This document shows positions 61,901 to 64,000 of a stretch of 64,000 nucleotides of DNA, piece by piece. The DNA is from Zobellia roscoffensis. GTDB taxonomy: Bacteria > Bacteroidota > Bacteroidia > Flavobacteriales > Flavobacteriaceae. The notes beneath the pieces are model-generated. The model made no database searches. It saw only the letters and a program-made list of their open reading frames with translations, and was not told the origin of the DNA. Where the stretch lies: positions 1,052,504 to 1,116,503 of the forward strand of contig NZ_JADDXT010000002.1 in the NCBI RefSeq assembly GCF_015330165.1, in the 5' to 3' direction. Each line of letters begins with the position of its first letter. Within the stretch, counting starts at the first letter, position 1. The position numbers and the translations under genes are program-made.

Positions 61901-62804
61901 AATCAGTTGCTTCCTCCTCTACCGGGCCCTCTTCCGGCTCTCCTTCTTCATCTGTTTTTTTTTCTTCCACCTGTTCCTTCACAAGAGCTTCTTCTTCTGA
62001 ATCGGTCTCTTCTTCCTCTATAACATCTACGTCTTCTTCCTCATTGTTTACACTATCTCTATCAATCACTTTTGGTTGTGTTAGATAAGAAGCAATATCC
62101 TCTGAACCAGCAACAACCTCATAAACAACAACTAAGCTACTTCCAACTTCACTTTCATGCTCTTTTGACGCAAAGGCTAAATCATCTCCATTTTTATGAT
62201 CTAATATAAATGTTGAAGGTTCCAATTCCAGTTCTTCAACTTTTAAATCGATAGAAATCTCCGCATTTATTCTATATTCCTGTTTGGTTGCCCCCACTAA
62301 TTCCCCCACATCTGGAGCAGATTTCTCATTGAGATTTTCTTCTGACCAATCACTTGATTTGCCTTTATAAACCTCAACCTCTCCACTACCATCATCCGTA
62401 TTAATAACGAACATTAAGGTTGCCGTAGTAATAGAACCCCCAATGGAATCTATAGGACTAAAATCAAACATTAAATAACTTGTACGTTGCTCCTCTTCTA
62501 ATCTAATGATGGCTTCATCATATCCTTTTCCATTCTGAAGATACGCATCGTTTATTGGATATAGAACAGATGTCCTAATTTCGGTTTCCACCACAATAGA
62601 ATCCCCAGCTTGAGGAACTTCCTCCATTAAACCTTTATTTTGATTATCAGTCGATTCACCTTGACCAACAACAGGACTCGTAGGTTTACTAATTACAACT
62701 TCTCTTAATGATTCTACATCTTTGCTACACGCAAGGTTCAATAAAAAAGTAATGCCGATAAAACATAAAAAATAGGACAAAGTCCTTTTGGGGGTGATAC
62801 TCAT
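58980..62804 (-). CDS. Multidomain lipoprotein: CBM96-like, seven PKD repeats, polysaccharide-lyase-like domain
   Basis: 1274 residues. A lipoprotein signal (FLLNLACSKD, Cys about 27) is followed by a CBM96/DNRLRE-like beta-sandwich (about 81-230: VLYPINDAYLQNGKGYDEAIIRLE), a Glu-rich linker (about 235-385), seven PKD domains (about 388-994, each with a variant of YxWDFKDG and HTFxxxGxYxV) and a C-terminal ~280-residue domain with AEVRTEPWN, FFQVHPG, WINGQKFYD and GIYKWPWRDGD, matching the polysaccharide-lyase fold of PF14099 (heparin lyase I/glucuronan lyase relatives). It is probably surface-bound and cleaves a uronic-acid polymer; the substrate is not determinable. Confidence 0.85.
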   Translation of the reverse strand: MSITPKRTLSYFLCFIGITFLLNLACSKDVESLREVVISKPTSPVVGQGESTDNQNKGLMEEVPQAGDSIVVETEIRTSVLYPINDAYLQNGKGYDEAIIRLEEEQRTSYLMFDFSPIDSIGGSITTATLMFVINTDDGSGEVEVYKGKSSDWSEENLNEKSAPDVGELVGATKQEYRINAEISIDLKVEELELEPSTFILDHKNGDDLAFASKEHESEVGSSLVVVYEVVAGSEDIASYLTQPKVIDRDSVNNEEEDVDVIEEEETDSEEEALVKEQVEEKKTDEEGEPEEGPVEEEATDSEENTTKSEEVEEENADGDEKKPEDEPDEAAADEQETGSEEDVPAEVKEESTDSTENEPEEKNNTDSIIDVLPNTPFPKNESPVAVVSGSPINGEAPLKVSFSAADSSDDKAIVSYLWDFKDGETASTVDVQHTFVKTGKYEVALVTKDEEGISASDIIIITVDEPGNNAPTAKLSVDKTSGTLPLSVNFTGSESTDDTSVSKYSWDFKDGNSSDKSNPSHTFESAGTYEVELTVTDAEGLINKETISITVESKENAAPVAKLSANKTSGTLPLAVNFTGSESTDDTSITGYSWDFKDGNSSDKSNPSHTFESAGTYDVELTVTDAEGLSNKETISITVESKENAAPVAKLSVDKTSGTLPLAVNFTGSESTDDTSITGYSWDFKDGNSSDKSNPSHTFESAGTYDVELTVTDAEGLSNKETISITVESKENAAPVAKLSANKTSGTLPLAVNFTGSESTDDTSITGYSWDFKDGNSSDKSNPSHTFETAGTYEVELTVKDSEGLSNNGMVSITVEAPANQPPSAKVSANMQSGDAPLSINFTGSSSNDDVGVTAYMWDFKDGSSSTNSNPSHTFESAGTYEVELTVADAGGLQNKETITINVETPVNTPPIAVVRANKLSGEAPFTVNFIGSDSSDDKGITRYDWNISGNYSTEVSPSHVFTAPGVYDVSLTVTDVEGLTHMTSLSVNVTEATTVGQLDCSIGGKTAGETGHKVWCWGDISFPSWSGSSGVSFSNKQLYVDSQCDEQQVSKSGNRLKFKVNPKSPNAGNWCSEDYNIRAEVRTEPWNVRHPKGTEEWFGWSYTFGNNYVIDKNNEWLFFQVHPGVSGKSPHTELMVNREGQYGGQAGEIYIINHVNYPDYIATGIVPRAGQTLDIVVHAVWGDNSNGELQVWINGQKFYDKQTKTIYDSHPWGGNAKWGIYKWPWRDGDKVQESIQQGASEIETYLGTVRMITRRPGDSDYGTDSYSLVAPN
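60190..61500 (-). repeat. Near-identical 264-bp tandem repeats encoding PKD domains
   Basis: The segment beginning GGATTCGATTTATC recurs at 60454, 60718, 60982 and 61246, exactly 264 bp (88 codons) apart, and long stretches of the units are identical at the DNA level. Flanking units are more diverged. This indicates recent in-frame expansion or gene conversion. Confidence 0.9.
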
Positions 62805-63154
62805 AAGTAATCCTATTGGGGCAGGGTTAAAAATTTACTATATAAACTCGGGCTATATACGTAACTAAATCGCATTTTGGTCGACCAAAGATGTAAAAAA
62901 AACGACGAAATACATATTTTAATCTATTTAAGAACACAATTATTTTGAACAAGCACAATTACACCAGCCAAAAACAATCTAGTTCTCAAAAGAAAACTGC
63001 AGTTTAAACGACTTCAATTCCCATGGTTAATTTTATACTTACATCTATTTTGGACATCTTAATTTAATTCAAAATAGTCCGTAAAAATATTAACTTGCCC
63101 ACTTATTGATTAAAACAGGCAATAATCTTTAACCAGCACATAACATCTTCTTTA
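62805..63154. other. Divergent intergenic region, 350 bp
   Basis: Holds promoters for the lyase and acetyltransferase genes and the 14-bp palindrome at 62876-62889. No RNA gene or perfect TAnnTTTG element was recognised. Confidence 0.45.
62876..62889. promoter_or_regulatory. 14-bp perfect palindrome, candidate operator
   Basis: TTTGGTCGACCAAA reads the same on both strands and lies 72 bp upstream of the lyase start codon, where a repressor or activator dimer could act. Confidence 0.45.
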
Positions 63155-63736
63155 ATGATTCAATCAAAAAAAGACTACATATACTATTTAAGATTAGACC
63201 AAAAAGCTTTAGACATAAAAAGCACTTGGAAAACACCTCTTAAAGAATTAATAGCTCCTCATTATGTCTGGAAGTTTCAAAAAAAACTTAGAAAACTTGA
63301 ATATTATAAGAATTGCAGAAGAGACATATTTGGCAAGTTATATTACGCTTACTTACGCCTTCAGTTTAAAAAGATATCAGTAAAATTGGGATTCTCTATA
63401 GCTCCAAATGTTTTTGGGCCTGGTCTTGCTATTCTTCACTATGGTACTATTGTAGTTCACAATGCGGCCAAAGTTGGCAAAAATTGCCGAATACAGGCCT
63501 GTACAAACATAGGAGCATCGGGAGGTAGCACCAAGGCTCCACAAATTGGAAACAATGTTTACATAGGACCTGGAGCTAAAATCTATGGAAACATAACTTT
63601 AGGGAACAATATAGCAATAGCCGCAAATTCATCCGTAAGCAAGTCCTGCGTAGAAAACAATGTGCTATTAGGCGGGTCCCCAGCTAAAATCATTAAAGAA
63701 ATTGATATAAAAAAAATAATCCCTTACTCTGATTAA
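63155..63736 (+). CDS. Serine-acetyltransferase-like hexapeptide-repeat enzyme
   Basis: 193 residues. The C-terminal half (about 75-185) is a left-handed beta-helix with hexapeptide repeats: LGFSIAPNVFGPGLAILHYGTIVVHNAAKVGKNCRIQACTNIGASGG, then IGNNVYIGPGAKIYGNITLGNNIAIAANSSVS and GGSPAKII. The HYG...H segment resembles CysE and its glycan-acetylating relatives (such as those in capsule loci). The short N-terminal helical domain differs from true CysE, and the position next to glycan genes favours O-acetylation of a surface polysaccharide over cysteine synthesis. It is convergent with the partial SGNH-like gene. Confidence 0.85.
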   Translation: MIQSKKDYIYYLRLDQKALDIKSTWKTPLKELIAPHYVWKFQKKLRKLEYYKNCRRDIFGKLYYAYLRLQFKKISVKLGFSIAPNVFGPGLAILHYGTIVVHNAAKVGKNCRIQACTNIGASGGSTKAPQIGNNVYIGPGAKIYGNITLGNNIAIAANSSVSKSCVENNVLLGGSPAKIIKEIDIKKIIPYSD

Positions 63737-63742
63737 CTGAAA

Positions 63743-64000
63743 TTATTCTCTAAACTGCAACAAAGCATCTAGTTGTTCACTATTTTTTAAAATAAATTTC
63801 TCTGCATTTTGATGATGTATACCATCTTTACTATCTATTGAATCATAATAAGTAACCGACTTAAAATACTCTTTTAAATATGGCTCGGACCCTAGAAAAA
63901 AACTTTCTATTACCTGCTTATTATTCAAAGGTAAGGGAGGACTTACCATTTTAAAATCAATCCCACGTGCATTGCAAATGGAATCTATTTTCTTTAAATA
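63743..64000 (-). CDS. C-terminal fragment of a probable SGNH/GDSL-type hydrolase
   Basis: The frame runs open into the right edge of the window, so the N-terminus is missing; 85 C-terminal residues are seen (YLKKIDSICNARGIDFKMVSPPLPLNN at the cut). The segment YYDSIDSKDGIHHQNAEKF contains D-G-I-H, the usual catalytic Asp-x-x-His of SGNH esterases and O-acetyl hydrolases. Together with the adjacent acetyltransferase this suggests O-acetyl handling of a glycan. Internal ATG at 63949 is not a credible start because the frame stays coding-like upstream. Confidence 0.6.
   Translation of the reverse strand, partial: YLKKIDSICNARGIDFKMVSPPLPLNNKQVIESFFLGSEPYLKEYFKSVTYYDSIDSKDGIHHQNAEKFILKNSEQLDALLQFRE

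Overview
The window is a continuous stretch of chromosome from a marine-type Flavobacteriaceae (Bacteroidota). The evidence is the AT-rich sequence, perfect matches to the Bacteroidota -7 promoter element (TAnnTTTG) upstream of several genes, few Shine-Dalgarno sites, a PorP/SprF plus type-B-sorted adhesin cassette of the type IX secretion system, an L-threonine dehydrogenase of the short-chain (Flavobacterium) type, and a Nudix-type arabinose regulator. No insertion sequence, phage, CRISPR array or rRNA was seen. One tRNA, tRNA-Arg(CCT), is present. The genus cannot be fixed from sequence alone; algae-associated genera such as Zobellia or Maribacter fit the gene content.

Layout. 1-5973: a molybdenum hydroxylase pair (cut at the left edge), a Crp/Fnr-type regulator, a GlcG/HbpS-like protein, a beta-propeller/Dabb fusion, an OprB-type porin and an SDR reductase. 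6147-8487: hxlB-hxlA (ribulose monophosphate formaldehyde fixation) divergent from an AraC regulator. 8532-19105: mostly housekeeping, stress and unknown genes (CAT-family acetyltransferase, pentapeptide protein, CBS protein, membrane M28 peptidase, phytase-like lipoprotein). 19170-26944: threonine dehydrogenase, then OmpA/PorP/large adhesin and a CAP-domain lipoprotein. 27423-34143: a polyamine operon (arginine decarboxylase, agmatinase, deoxyhypusine-synthase-like enzyme, acidic small protein, a 41-residue small ORF, GNAT-amidase fusion, RimB-RimK fusion). 34596-35658: a secreted unknown protein, a 38-residue coiled-coil ORF and the tRNA.

35751-46241 is the least familiar region. One seven-gene operon encodes a lipoprotein with two CxxCH motifs and DUF1549/LamG/DUF1553 domains, a Tat-exported DUF1501 protein, a Tat-exported NHL propeller, a secreted RidA-like protein and a complete TRAP transporter. 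A divergent ToxR-like membrane-anchored regulator faces it, and the shared intergenic region carries two copies of a perfect 11-bp palindrome. I read this as an uncharacterised sense, process and import system for a small anionic compound; the substrate is unknown.

46238-52587 is a complete L-arabinose operon (araB, araD, SSS transporter, araA) with the Nudix regulator AraR and candidate operators. 52984-58939 is a surface-glycan locus (epimerase, FAD oxidoreductase, deacetylase, GT2, GT-C). 58980-62804 encodes a large lipoprotein with a CBM96/DNRLRE-like domain, a Glu-rich linker, seven PKD repeats and a C-terminal polysaccharide-lyase-like domain. The right edge holds a serine-acetyltransferase-like enzyme and the C-terminus of a probable SGNH hydrolase.
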